Source: Lagopus muta (lineage: Eukaryota > Chordata > Aves > Galliformes > Phasianidae). From it: a DNA stretch of 64,000 bases. Within the stretch, counting starts at the first letter, position 1, and every line of letters begins with the position of its first letter. The position numbers were made by a program, and so were the translations under genes. Location of the stretch: positions 25,767,001 through 25,831,000 of the forward strand of contig NC_064437.1 in the NCBI RefSeq assembly GCF_023343835.1. The letters run 5' to 3'. Positions 1-17,700 of the stretch are shown here, piece by piece. The notes under the pieces are model-generated. The model was not told the origin of the DNA and did not search any database. It saw only the letters and a list, made by a program, of their open reading frames with translations.

Positions 1-281
1 GTGGTGGGATGGCATTACATTACAAAGCTCTTTGTAGGCAGCTTGCATCACATCAAGTTTTGGCAGCTCTTGCTGACCCCATCCCCAGGGTGGATGGACC
101 ATGCTGAACCATTTCAGTGTCACCCAGCAGGGAACAGGTGAATCATAGTGATCTCTTCCAATCTTAGTGATTCTGAGATCATCCAGTCCAACCATCAGCC
201 TATCGCCACCGTAAGTGCGTGCTCTGATGGTGGGATGCCAGACTGAACTTACCCGCTTCTCCTCACTCCCAGCTCTTGCAG
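1..281 (+). other. Partial ASTN1 intron at window edge
   Basis: This is intronic sequence upstream of the first visible ASTN1 exon. I found no further ASTN1 exon in it. A scrambled CR1-like scrap occupies roughly 141-215. Confidence 0.7.
141..215 (-). mobile_element. CR1 scrap (degenerate)
   Basis: The fragment GAGATCATCCAGTCCAACCA matches the antisense CR1 3' region. The flanking bases look rearranged. Very short and diverged. Confidence 0.35.
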
Positions 282-7019
<6,738 letters not shown>

Positions 7020-7657
7020 GGGCCGCACCGTGGCCCTCCCGGGGTGGCTGTGGGGGTTTTATATATGGAGTGGGAGGGGGGGAGGGCATCTCTGGAGGTA
7101 AAAATTGGGACTGGGGAATGAAATGGCTGCTCTGTGCAGGACTGATTCAGTATTAGTTTCTTCTTCAACTTGGCCAACAGTCTTTCTAGGTAGGAGTCTT
7201 GTGGGAACCCAGTTTTCTTGGTTCTTTTTCTTTGTTTTGCCAAGAGGTTCCTTAGCTGGTGGGTGTGGGTGCATGGCACAGGGAGGGCAGGCTGGAGGAC
7301 GCAGCCCTCTGCACCATGTTATGTCCCTGCCCAGTCACAGGAGAAGCATGGTGATGCAAGTCAGGTTGAGACGCAAATGCTCATCATGGAGCAAAACAGT
7401 CACTGGGCATCCTAGAGGTTTTGTGGTTGTTTTTCTAATTGTAAGGCATGAGGTGGGACCTGACTCAGTTCTGGCGCCACTGCAGGGCAGGGCTGGCCGT
7501 GGTGTCACCAGCCCAGGGGAGAGGAAAGAAGGTGGTGATAGGGAACCCAGCTCCTCAGGGTTCTTCTGTCATGGTCAAAGCCCACATCTGCTCAAAGATG
7601 CGAGTCCTCAAGGGCAAAGGCAAATTGGCCTCGGTGCCAGCAGCTATGTGGACATAA

Positions 7658-7687
7658 TTTTTTGTTTGTTTGTTTGTTTGTTTTTGT
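7658..7687. repeat. (TTTG)n microsatellite
   Basis: About five to six tandem GTTT units lie within a T-rich stretch in the presumed ASTN1 3' UTR. Confidence 0.9.
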
Positions 7688-8022
7688 GTGGGATTGAACT
7701 CTTAGGAAATCAACTGAAAAACCCCTTCCATTTCATTATTTTTCAAACCCACCATAGTAAAGACTTAAAAGCAATGACGAAGTAGTGTTTAGGAGAACCC
7801 CAGCCAAGACAGCAGCATCCAGTTGGCATGAACAAGGCTGCTTTCTGCTATTTGCTGCTCTTGAGCCATGGAGCAGCCCAAGGTGGGCATAGTGAAAGGA
7901 GTGGGACATAGCATACCTGTCCTACAGGGCTGCCTGTCCTTTGTGTTCTGTCTTCAGGGGATGTTGCTTTCCATATTTAGGCTCACATCTGCATCTCTCA
8001 CTAGCGACTTCGTTTTTTTCCT

Positions 8023-8069
8023 AACAAAAAAAAAAGGAAAAAAAAGAACAACAACAAAAAAAACAACAG
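8023..8069. repeat. A-rich low-complexity stretch
   Basis: A runs are broken by single G and C bases, including an ACAACAACA segment. It lies in the presumed ASTN1 3' UTR. Confidence 0.85.
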
Positions 8070-8263
8070 AGAACTGGGGTTGTTCTGGGACACTGGGCTG
8101 TGCTTAGAGCAAACTGTTCTCCAGAACCCTTCTACCACTGCTGCTGTTGGATGCGGCACAAGGCTTCATTTTAGCTTCAGCTCCCAGCCTGCTTTGCAGA
8201 GGAGGCACCCCTGGATTTGTCGGCTGTGCATCTTTGATGTGGACGAGACAGGAACCCTGCTGT

Positions 8264-8288
8264 ATTTTTTCTTTTTTCTTTTTTTCTT
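8264..8288. repeat. T-rich low-complexity stretch
   Basis: Three T runs of six to seven bases are separated by single C bases. The stretch lies about 200 bases from the A-rich tract at 8023-8069, with which it could pair. Confidence 0.85.
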
Positions 8289-9964
8289 ATGATGCCTCTT
8301 CAGAGCGAGATTTCCTTTCCATTTTTCAGTCTTGGCAGGAGCAATCTTCAGCCTGTCTCTTTCCATTTCCCACCTCGTTCCTACTGCTACCTGCCCAGGA
8401 GGCGGCTGGAGTATTTGTGTGGTGTTGGATGGGAGCCACCAGCGCTGCCTTCTGGTGCTTGCACTGCAGCCAGCCAGACAGCACAGGAGCATCCTCCTGC
8501 AGGACCACCCTGCTCCATCCCTCCCTTCCCACTTACAGACCTCTCATTCAGGGCAGCACCTGGGAGTTGCTGTGAGCAGCCAGCAGCAGTCAGTATTACC
8601 TGGGCACCTGTATGAAACCTGTGATGAATTCATCTAGCAGGGCTAGGTGGGCCAACACCTGCTTTTTGCAAGGAGAAAGTCAACCAGGACCTTTGGACCT
8701 CTTCTCCCACGTCTCCTTATATTTGGATGTGCCAGATGATGCCAAAAGCTTGGTGCTCAAAACAAGACTGTCTCTACATGTACTTGGGCAGGCGTCCCGT
8801 TTCCTTCCAGCCACTGGGAATCCTGACCAGGATGCTTTGGGTTGGTCTTTTTGCTTCTTCCAGCCGACACCAAGTCATCCTTTAACTTCAGCCAGACAGC
8901 TGACCAGGGATGGGCACAGGGCACAACATCCAACACTTCGGAGCAAAGCTTGGGCCAGGGCTGCTCTGGCCCATACACAGCTTGGTGGCTGGCCAAGTAA
9001 TACTGCTTACATAGCTTTTATATGGAACACAGAAGGGTTTTCTCTTGGTAGCAGCATCCTGTCTTTCACTGCTGATGAAATTCAGCAGTTGAGATGAGAA
9101 CAGCGCAGGAATGCTGCCAGGAAGACCCTGAGTACTTGCACCTTTCTTGTGGGCTTCTTCACCCAAAATTGGTGATGGGGCACCATGGCTGTTTCCACTG
9201 TGTTCCTATTCCCCTACTTCAAAGCCCTTGTGTGGTCACTAAAAGCTCTGCAGAACCATCATCCCTCTGGGTTGGGCTCTTCCCAGGTTGACCCTGATCT
9301 GGCCACTGACCCATGCCAAGGTGGGTTTTGCTCCATGGGCCTGACTGTCTCAGTGTTGCTGCCCATCTGTGCATTGCCCCTTTCTGTGATAACCCTGGCT
9401 TTCAGGAGGCTTTCTTCTCAGTTTCTCACCCTGTCTCAGCAACTTAGAGATTTGTCTGAATTTGCATTCTCTTGTCCAAATCCCTGAGTTGACTCAAGAG
9501 CTCAACTCAAACACCAGCTACGTGCCACCATGTCTCAGACCAAGAGGGATGCGTTCACCCCATAGCCGCAGACCATTCCTTGGGGAGATGTGTGGGGACA
9601 GCCCCAGGTGTGCCATACCTGCAGAGCTGATGTCCTTCCCCATCTGCCAAAAGGTCCTGCCCATGGCTCTGTGCAGTATTTCCTCTGCTGGACCTCTGCC
9701 TCTTTCTGTGCTGCTGAAGAGGATGGTTTTTGTCCCTTTCCTATTCTCCCTCACTCCTCTTCTCTCTCTCCTTGATTTATTTCTGAGTTAACGAGTGATC
9801 ATTCACCTGAGAAGAACCTCTGGGCCATTTTCTTTTCTCTGCTATGCCCCTTCCCCCATACTAGCCTTTCTACCTTTTACTTGTCGTGCCGTTATTTAAC
9901 ATATGAAGATGGTTTGGTCCTTTTATTTCAGAAGATGGCTACAATTCATGTTCCTTGATGTTAT

Positions 9965-9970
9965 ATTAAA
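9965..9970 (+). terminator. Candidate ASTN1 polyadenylation signal (ATTAAA)
   Basis: This is the common ATTAAA variant, followed within about 30 bases by GT/T-rich sequence (TGTGACGTTTT). A second ATTAAA lies at 10146-10151. Canonical AATAAA appears on this strand only at 12552-12557 and 12580-12585 and in the A-rich block near 12760-12785. Confidence 0.35.
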
Positions 9971-11064
9971 ACTCTAATGTGACGTTTTACTACTGTAGAT
10001 TGAAAGTAGGGTGCTTTAGGGTGGGATAGCCACGGGGCAAGAAATGCAAGACCCTTACGGGTTACTTTAAAAAGGTTTTAAATGAAAACAACTACAAAAA
10101 TCACTGTAGCACTATGTAAAACTCCAAATGATAATTCAACTGACTATTAAACGGAGCTGTTAGTAATCCGTGGCTCTGGCAAATGGGGGTGCTTGTTTAT
10201 AGCTGTAGTCCTGTTGATGCAATCTGTTGGTGGTGGATGGAAACTCACAGCCTTTGAACTTGGTGCCTCTTCCCACAAGTTTAGCTGTCTGCTCTGGGTA
10301 GCCAAGTACCAAAACACAGCTGGAACCACATCCCACACCTGCTACCTGCTCCATGGCCATGGGATGGCACAGATGCCTGCGGGCTTTTGGGTTTTGGGAA
10401 GGATGGCATGCCTTCAGCCTGGGGCTCTCAGTCCTTGTTTTGGAAACCTCCATGAATGCTGGGAATTTGGGAGCAGAGTCTCAAATTAACCTGTTTTTAT
10501 TCAGCTATAATGTGAATTGATGGCGCTATCTGGCGGCCAACCACCCCTGGAAACTTCGGGCTCCATTTGGCAGACTTTTGAGAGAGGTCCAGCAATGTAA
10601 AGAACACCGACTGCCTACAAGTGATTTGAAAATCAATGCCTGAGCAGATACAGCAGGTTATAAGGATACCTTGGTAGGCTTGTGTGGTGTGATTTTTGTT
10701 CTCACTGCTCATGACCATACAGCATGCCCGTAGTTGGCCCCTTCACCAAGATTAGAGTATTTTCCCACCAGCTCTGTTAAGTATCATGGAACAACTTCAT
10801 TTTTTTCTCTCTTCCCACTGCTAAATTGCAGGAAAATATGTTAAAAATACACCCAATGCTTTCCTCCTGCTATTTTCCACACAGCTAAGTGCTGTGGCAG
10901 CCACTGCACTATAACTTGTGGAAGAGGAGGAGAAGGAGGTTGGTGATGAGGTGGAGGAAGAGCAGAGGGGCCACGTGTTTCCAGGGTGTGTGGTTGCAAG
11001 TGTGAGCAGTCCAATGTGCCTGTGTCATCACACCTTCAAAGAACCATCCCATCTAGAAATTGGC

Positions 11065-11140
11065 AACCCTGTCCATGGCAGGGGGTTGGAACTAGGTGAT
11101 CTTTAATATCCCCTCCAACCTCAGCCATTCTATAGTTCTA
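11065..11140 (+). mobile_element. CR1 LINE 3' end
   Basis: CATGGCAGGGGGTTGGAACT, then AGGTGATCTTTAATATCCCC, then a CATTCTATAGTTCT tail is the sense CR1 3' terminus. Confidence 0.75.
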
Positions 11141-11151
11141 CAAACTATTCA

Positions 11152-11200
11152 ACCATAGAATCATGGAATGGCTTGGTTTGGAAATGCTGTGTCCTCAAGG
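11152..11200 (-). mobile_element. CR1 LINE 3' scrap
   Basis: CATAGAATCATGGAATGGCT and TGGTTTGG begin an antisense CR1 end that decays quickly. It lies tail to tail with the + strand copy just before it. Confidence 0.6.
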
Positions 11201-12200
11201 GTTTGAAAGCAAGGGGCTAAATTCACTCCAAAAATGGCAAAGTGAGCTGGAAGGGATGCACCACCAGCTGAAGCTAAACAGCAGCTTTAGGCCCTGGAGA
11301 AGGGGTAGGCAGAGCCCAACCTTGCTCCTGATAGTGTTCCCCAGATCCCGAGCAGCAAACAGATGTGTTATGAGGGTTGCTGTTGGCCATCCTGGAAAAG
11401 GAGTTGCTAGAAGGGGTTTCTTAATTAGAGAGTGGGCATGAATGACACTGCAGCACAGGAGCCCTCATACAGGGTATCACGTCCCCATGCTCCCAGGATC
11501 TGTTTCATTTCTTAATGCCGTGCGGACTTCTTGAACAGTGCACTTGCTGTCAAAGCTTTCCCAAATCCAGTCTGCACAGTTGGAAGCACCACTATCCTTA
11601 TTGAACTGTGTAACCTTTGTCTTGGGAATGCAGAGGCCTCTTGCTCTGAAGTTTGGTACTTGGTGATGAGGGGATGAGATGAGAAACCAGCTCTTCACTT
11701 GGCTACTGTCCTGGATATTATTCTGAGTGCAAAACCTATACCTGGAATCCTGGTTGCTTGGTTGCTACCTCCATGCTGGATGCTGCAGAGCCTTGTAATG
11801 CCCTGTTCTCTGTAGGAGTTCCAGTCCTTCCTGATCTTTCCACTCGCTCAGTCATGACTCACCTTCTCCACCGTCTGCAAGGCAGACATGGCAGAGGAAA
11901 GACAAACAGCTCCCAGCACAGATTTGGGCTGATCAAATCCTGCCACGTGAAGTTGGGCTTCTTAGGGCAGGTGAGTGTAGGAGCCAGGATGCAGAGAAGG
12001 GGACACTGGCCACCAACTGGTGTCCTCTGCCTTGGGGACATGGGGTGTTCGTGGGCTTTGGAGTCTTCCATGGGACAGGGATCATCTGGTACTGTGGCAT
12101 CAGTTCATTTTGGTCCCTGTGTCCTTATACCTGGGTGCCACAGTGAGGTTGCCCACTTAATGCAGGGCTTTTTTGTGCACATATACAAGGAATAGCTGGT

Positions 12201-12394
12201 AGAAAGGAAAGAATGAGAGGGAGGGAGGGAGGGACGGAGGGAGGGGACGGAGGGAGGGAAGGAAGAGAAGGGGGAATGGGGGGAGGGAGGAGGGAACGGA
12301 AGGGAAGGGAGGGAGGAAGGAAGGAAGGAAGGGAGGAAGAGAGGGAAGGATGAAAGAAAGGAAGGGAAGAACAAGAGAAGAGAAGCAGAAGAGG
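12201..12394 (+). repeat. Polypurine (GGGA/GGAA)n tract with G-quadruplex motif
   Basis: About 190 bases are almost pure purine on the + strand, built of GGGA, GGAA and GAAA units with very few pyrimidine interruptions. At 12219-12233 it contains GGGAGGGAGGGAGGG, a perfect four-G-run quadruplex motif with one-base loops. Further G runs follow to about 12310. Such mirror-symmetric purine tracts can also form triplex (H-) DNA. It sits about 300 bases beyond the best PAPPA2 poly(A) candidate. Confidence 0.95.
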
Positions 12395-12504
12395 TAATTA
12401 GAGTGCTTCCCCAAATGTTTACATGCCCAACCGTCTTCCCCTCCCAGCCCAGACCAACTTCAGTTGAAGCACGGAAGCAGGAGAGGTGAAGGATGAGAAG
12501 ATTA

Positions 12505-12510
12505 TTTATT
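12505..12510 (-). terminator. Candidate PAPPA2 polyadenylation signal (AATAAA)
   Basis: The + strand reads TTTATT, giving AATAAA on the PAPPA2 strand about 2.17 kb after the PAPPA2 stop. It is the first canonical hexamer after the stop that I found on that strand. The sequence after it is pyrimidine-rich (CTTCTCATCCTTCACCTCTC). An ATTAAA variant lies earlier, at 12756-12761. Confidence 0.45.
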
Positions 12511-12579
12511 TTTCATAGATTTTTATAAAAAATAATTATCAAATACAAAAAAATAAAAATAGCAGCAGCCTCCATTGTG

Positions 12580-12585
12580 AATAAA
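12580..12585 (+). terminator. Candidate distal + strand polyadenylation signal (AATAAA)
   Basis: This canonical AATAAA sits in GTGAATAAAACCC. A second lies at 12552-12557. If ASTN1 used them, its 3' UTR would be about 5.6 kb and would overlap the predicted PAPPA2 3' UTR. Human ASTN1 has a 3' UTR of several kilobases, so this is possible but not shown. Confidence 0.25.
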
Positions 12586-12754
12586 ACCCTAAAGGGGACA
12601 CAAACCACTCAGTGTTGCTATAGAAGAACAATATTTTGGTACGTAGAAGCTATCCATTCATGAGAAGCACAAATCTCCCCCAGCCAAGCCAGCACCTTGC
12701 CCACCAATCTTTATGCCCATGGTGATCAGGGATGGGTCATGCCCAAGACAACAA

Positions 12755-12790
12755 TTTTAATTAAAAAAAAATAAAAATAAAAATAAAAAA
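12755..12790. repeat. A-rich (ATAAAA)n stretch
   Basis: TTTTAATT is followed by an A run and three AATAAA-like units (ATAAAAATAAAAATAAAAAA). It is low-complexity sequence that also contains several poly(A)-signal hexamers on the + strand. Confidence 0.85.
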
Positions 12791-14228
12791 GTCAAATGTT
12801 GGCATCTAAACACATAGGTGCCCAAGTAGAGCTGATATTGAGCAGGTGGCAAGATACCAGGGCATGAAATTCTCCTATCTATCTCCGTGGGTCACCTGCA
12901 CTCCATGTATGTGTGGCTACCATGGCCCCATGTCCAGCAGTTCCCCAAGGTGTCCCTCAGCCCTGCTATGTCTGTGATGGGGTAGGCTGGGACACCAAGG
13001 CAGGAGGAGGCTGGCTGTGGGGTGAGAGATAGGGAAAAGGCTCAGAGGAGGTCACAGCATCTCCTGCCTGGGACTGCTGGGATATCCAGGTGCCTCTGCC
13101 CCCTGCTCCTTTCCTTCAGCCAAATGAAATTCCTGACCACGTAGGCTGCAGGAAGGATGCTAGCAAAAAGCCAAAGGATGCCTTGACAATCCCCAGTCTC
13201 TCCACACCGTGTCACCCTCTCTCCATCGCTTGGTGCCAGACAAACCCTGGTTCGGAGCCTGGCTCCACTGGCTCAGCTTGTGCTCTGGGGATGTAGTGGA
13301 GCAGATGTGGGGCTCCCAGCCACAGAATGGCGTTGCAGAGCTCCTGGACACAGATGGGTTTCTATGCTCTTGCTCCATGGTCCATTCTCTGCTCTTTCCA
13401 ACACTTTTGTCTTTGTAGCATAAGACCAGCAGTGACAGTCCCATCTGAGCCAGTACCTTCCCTACCCTCTATATCTGTGGGGCTGTGTCCAGACTCCAAG
13501 CCTGTGGAATCAGCCCTGGGAGCCAAAGTTTTTTGCTGGGCTCTTTCGAGGCTAGGAGCAAATTTGAAGGTTTTCACTTGGTCTCTACAGAAGGAAATGA
13601 CCCAAGAAAGGCTGTACTGGGCATGCAGTGCAAAGGGCCACAGAGATGGCAGTAAGGAAAAGCTCAGTGGGAGATGGTACTCAAAGAATCCTGATGAGTC
13701 ACTGGGGTTCTCCCCTCCCTGTGCTACAGGGCCTGTTCTCCTCCAAGATCTGCTGACTGCACTGTTGAAGCTCGTGTTTGGAGATAGGGGAAAGAAAAGG
13801 AGGACCCCTTCAGCCTCCTTCATTGCAGAGCATCACAGTTATTCTGGCTTGCCCATCACATCCTTCATCTATCTGGGTCTCAACAGCCAAGGCAAGTCTA
13901 GGGCACAACATCCCTTTTCAACCTCAAAATCCTACTCCAGGACCAGAGCAAAGCAAAGCTCCAGTGAATCCCAAGGGCAACACCTGCCATCAGCAGATAC
14001 TGAGAGTACCTTGAGGTCCTGGCCTCCACGCCATCCACCAGGAACTCCCTCCTAGTTGGCTGGGATGTTTGGCTTCTCTCTCTGTCGTCCTTCCAGCTCT
14101 TGCTCCGCAAACGAGGGGAAATTCCCTGCTCTTCCTGCCCTGACCTGCACTTTTCCCAATGGTTTGTACTTCACAGCAGCGTGGGTGTGTGACAAAGGGT
14201 ATCCTTTCTCAGCTTCATCAAGAGCAAA

Positions 14229-14259
14229 GAAAATATAATATATAATACTTTATATATAT

Positions 14260-14291
<32 letters not shown>

Positions 14292-14293
14292 AT
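14229..14293. repeat. (TA)n block, self-complementary
   Basis: About 65 bases consist almost entirely of alternating T and A, interrupted by CTT near 14250 and a single G near 14277. It is palindromic and would fold into an A-U hairpin in RNA. It lies about 390 bases after the PAPPA2 stop on that strand. Confidence 0.95.
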
Positions 14294-14680
14294 TAAGTTT
14301 AAATATTTGCAGAGATCACAACTACCTCGACCTTGCTAAAAGAAGCCTGTACAGCAGAGGGAGGGGAGTGAATAGTGACAAAATCCAGAGCAAAAACGCT
14401 GCACCAGGACACATGTCTGCAGCCGCATCCAGGCTCCTGGTGCCGGACCCCGCGCGGAGCCCCTTGGGCTGGACCCGAAGTCCCCGGCAGGAGCCTATGG
14501 GGATGGGGATGGGACCACCTGGCCTCCTTTTCCACAGCCACCAGCTACTCGGCGGCCTCCACTGCCATCCTCCTGTCTGGCTCATCCTTGTGCCTCCTGC
14601 CCCGGCACCCTGCTGCCTCCTTTGGTGTCCCTTCACTCCTCCGGCACTCGTCTGACTGATAGAGGCCCTCCATGCCCCCT

Positions 14681-14755
14681 CTACTGGTTCTCCTCAGCCG
14701 CCGGGTCGCGGCAAGTACACTCGTCCTGGTCACAGTCGGCAGCGAATGGGATCAC
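14681..14755 (-). CDS. PAPPA2: PAPPA2 terminal coding exon with stop
   Basis: The acceptor CATTGCAG precedes 14755 and the TAG stop is at 14683-14681. The exon encodes [20 protein letters not shown], then EENQ, the conserved pappalysin-2 C-terminus with its last three cysteines. It has 24 codons. The 3' UTR follows directly. Confidence 0.96.
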   Translation of the reverse strand: MIPFAADCDQDECTCRDPAAEENQ

Positions 14756-17700
14756 CTGCAATGACGCAAAGGAGATGTTAGCCCAGATCGAGCCTCCGCT
14801 CTGAGATCCCTTGCCCACCTCCATAGTATTTCTCCATCTTGGTATGGGCAGGCTTTGGGCTGAAGGTGGTGTAGAGGAGACCACCAGGCTTCACCATCAC
14901 TGAGAAACAGCTCCGCTGTGGGGTGTCCCAAGCTGTGCCCCATGGCTGGGCTTTGTTCTTAGTGTTTTCCTCTTCAGCAATTTGCATTTCAAATTTTGCC
15001 ATCACAGGTGAGCTTGTTCTTGTGCCCCAACCATTAGGGGGAAATGCCCGATGGGCATTAGCCATTTGGACTAGGGGAGACATGTCTAGATTTCAGTTTT
15101 ACTTTGACCCACGTTGTCTATGTCTGAGCCCATGGTCCTGTCCTTCCAGCTGTTCCTGGTTCTCCAGGCTCAGCCATAGTGTGGCCTTGTCCTTTCCACC
15201 TCTTGGAGGAACTCAGCACCTCCTACCCACAGCAACCTCCATATTGCCTGGTGTAGGAACCAAGTTATATGCCTACAGTTCTTGTATGCAACAGATAAAG
15301 AAAACCCAGGCAGGCTGGATGCAGCGTGGTCAGGAATGGTCTTCGGCAGGAGAGGCAGTGGGTCCATCTATGGTCATCCACATGCATGAGAGAAGGTTGA
15401 CTACATCAACTGTATGCAGCCAAGCAAGCTTATGTCACCTCAGCCAATGACAGCAGAGCAGGGTGGAAGGGCACCAGCAGAATATCTGGCTCCTGGTCAA
15501 CAGATGCCCAGCAGTGGGCCATGGGAGTTGAGGTAACCAGTTCCTATGGAGACTTTATGCAAACCAGGCTCAAAGCCTGGAGTTTTTCTAACTGTGGGAG
15601 CATATCTGATTTTTGGCAGCCAGTGAGAGGCTGGAGAATTTGGTGTGTTCCGTCCTTAACAGAGAAACACAAGAGGCTCGTGCTGCTGGAGAGCTGCCTG
15701 TGGGGCACACAAACTGGGCTGTGTCTCCTTGGGACTGCCTGTCCTTTATTTTGGCCAGAGATCCAGATGCCTCAACTCCAAGAGCCATGCCCTGCTCTGA
15801 GATGTGCTATCAGTGTGAAGGTTTCACTCATCACCTGGCTGTAAAGCCTCTTCTCTCCTATCTCAACTGGATCTTCCCAGGATTTCATTTTTACCTTACT
15901 CTGTGTGTGCTTGTGATGAAAGGAAAAATGATTCAAGCTCCACAACATAGATGAGAAGATCCAAATTCACATATTTTTGCACTGAGAAATTCTCTTGTGC
16001 CCTATGGTTTGTTTTGCTGCTGGATATGTTTAGGAAGGATGGGCTGTGAGTGCTGGGTAGCAGGTTAGGTGGAAGGGGTGACTGTGGGAGACAGAAGAGG
16101 GTCTGCACAACTCTAATGCCAAGTTTTTCCCTATATGCTATCTCTCTTTTTTTTTTTTTTCCCCTCCCAAGGAGAACTGGGAAAGGCAACTCATAGCAGA
16201 TACCAATGGAGCATGCCAAAATGCCAAATTCCCTTGAGATCACTCAATTTTACAACAAGGTGACTTCTGACTCACCATGACTAGCGCTACATCCTATGGA
16301 AGGCATGTATTTGGGACTTATTTCCCAAATTGAGAGGGAATCCTGTGAGCCTCAGCAGGAGCTGGGTTGAGCTCTCCATCCCTCTGGCATTGGTCCAAAC
16401 CTCACTGTAATCAGTGGAATGATGTCTATCAGCTTCATCTGGTTTTGGTTTAAAATCATGGGTTTGTTGATGGGAGAATTCTGTTGCAGGCCTGGTTCCA
16501 CAGCCAGCAAAGCACGGCTGATGGTGACCACTTAATCCCAAATGCCCATACTGTGGAGAATGCTGACTTACCTTCCTGGAGGACAGCGTGGAGGAGCAGC
16601 AGTCACCCCCATCATACTGGCAGTATGCCCGGTTGTTGATGGTGTCACACCAGCCATCTGCTAGGAAGGGCTAGAGAAACGAGTTGTTGCTGAAAGGGTT
16701 ATTCAAAGGTGCAAAGTTCCCCCCAGGAGCAGAAATCCCATGTCCTCAGCAAGCCCTCTGTACACTGCTCTCATACAATGGCACTGCAATGCAGCTGTGC
16801 ATGTTCACAGCCTGAGAAGGACTCTGTAAGAGGCTGACCCAGCTCTTCTCTCTCCATCGCCACTCTTCCCACCAGAAACCCTTCTTCTAATGGGCTTGGC
16901 TCTGAAGTTGAGCTTGGTGACTTGACTTGGGCAGCTAACAGCAGAGAGGCAGTTAGGATCAATAGAGCATCCTGCAAGAGGATCAATTTTAGGAAAACAG
17001 ACACTTTACTTCCCTTGGACTAGGGAGTCCAAGGTCAGGAGTGCCCCAAAAGTTCTTGTGCCCAAGCCAAGAATTGACAAGCACTGGTGGCAAGGACTAA
17101 GCCTTTACCAGAAGGCTCTTGGTCTAACTCTGACATCAGAGGACATGTCCCTACAGTACTCTAGACTCTAGAGGCAGCTCTAGCCCTCTCTACAGCACAC
17201 AGCTCCACCAAACTTTGCCAGGCTGTACTACAAGCCTATTTATCCAGTGGTCAGATGGGAAAAAGAGATCTCGAAGCACTTACTCCCTGTGGTCAAAATC
17301 GAACTCTGGCTTGAGTAGAGAAGGCATTAACCCTTCTGATAATGAGAAATATTGGCAACACAGCCACCTTCTAGCTTCAGACTTGGCCATCTTCATTTTC
17401 ATCTCTCTGCTTCATGGCTCCATATGGTTGAGTAGTGGGGGACTTTCACTGAGTGGCACAGCCCAGTGCCCTTTGCTGCCCTGCTGTGAGTCACCATGGG
17501 GTCTCCCTGATCTGCTGGAGATGTGCAGAGCCTGTCTTTGTGCATCTCAAACTAGTGCCCCAACATTAACAAGCCTTCCATACTTTCATCTGTACTGTGG
17601 AAGCAGAAAGCTATTCCAGCAGAATAGCTTTCTGACCAGAAACATAAAACGGCACAAACAGCCATTCAGAAATCCACTTAATTTTTTTTTGTCTGGCTAC

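Larger units (their letters stand above)
7020..9990 (+). other. ASTN1: Probable ASTN1 3' untranslated region
   Basis: This sequence follows the ASTN1 stop and contains no credible coding exon. It holds a TTTG microsatellite (7658-7687), an A-rich stretch (8023-8069) and a T-rich stretch (8264-8288). No AATAAA hexamer was found on the + strand in this segment. The first polyadenylation-like signal is ATTAAA at 9965-9970, which would give a 3' UTR of about 2.95 kb. The extent is inferred; transcript data would be needed to fix it. Confidence 0.45.
9991..12200. other. Intergenic region between ASTN1 and PAPPA2 3' ends
   Basis: I see no gene here. Two short CR1 scraps at about 11065-11140 and 11152-11200 lie tail to tail. 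The remainder is unremarkable unique sequence with only short chance reading frames. Confidence 0.6.
12490..14680 (-). other. PAPPA2: Probable PAPPA2 3' untranslated region
   Basis: This region follows the PAPPA2 stop on the - strand and runs to the AATAAA at 12510-12505. It has no credible coding sequence. It contains the (TA)n block at 14229-14293 and the A-rich block at 12755-12790. Its extent is an inference from the hexamer only. Confidence 0.45.

Noticed and set aside
7105..7785. A 226-codon + strand open frame after the ASTN1 stop.
   Set aside because: It runs through the TTTG microsatellite and UTR-like sequence, shows no domain pattern, and overlaps equally long frames in other phases. 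I take it as a chance frame in the 3' UTR.
12105..12414. Ser/Pro/Phe-rich open frames (LPSFLPSSLPS type) on the - strand.
   Set aside because: These are translations of the polypurine microsatellite and not genes.
13327..14055. A 242-codon + strand open frame antisense to the PAPPA2 3' UTR.
   Set aside because: It is low in protein-like features and has a competing frame on the other strand (13362-13823). There is no splice or family support.
16660..16670. An internal acceptor-like CCTAG within the LNR3 exon.
   Set aside because: Using it would lose PFL and break the phase with the preceding exon, which ends exactly on a codon (CE).
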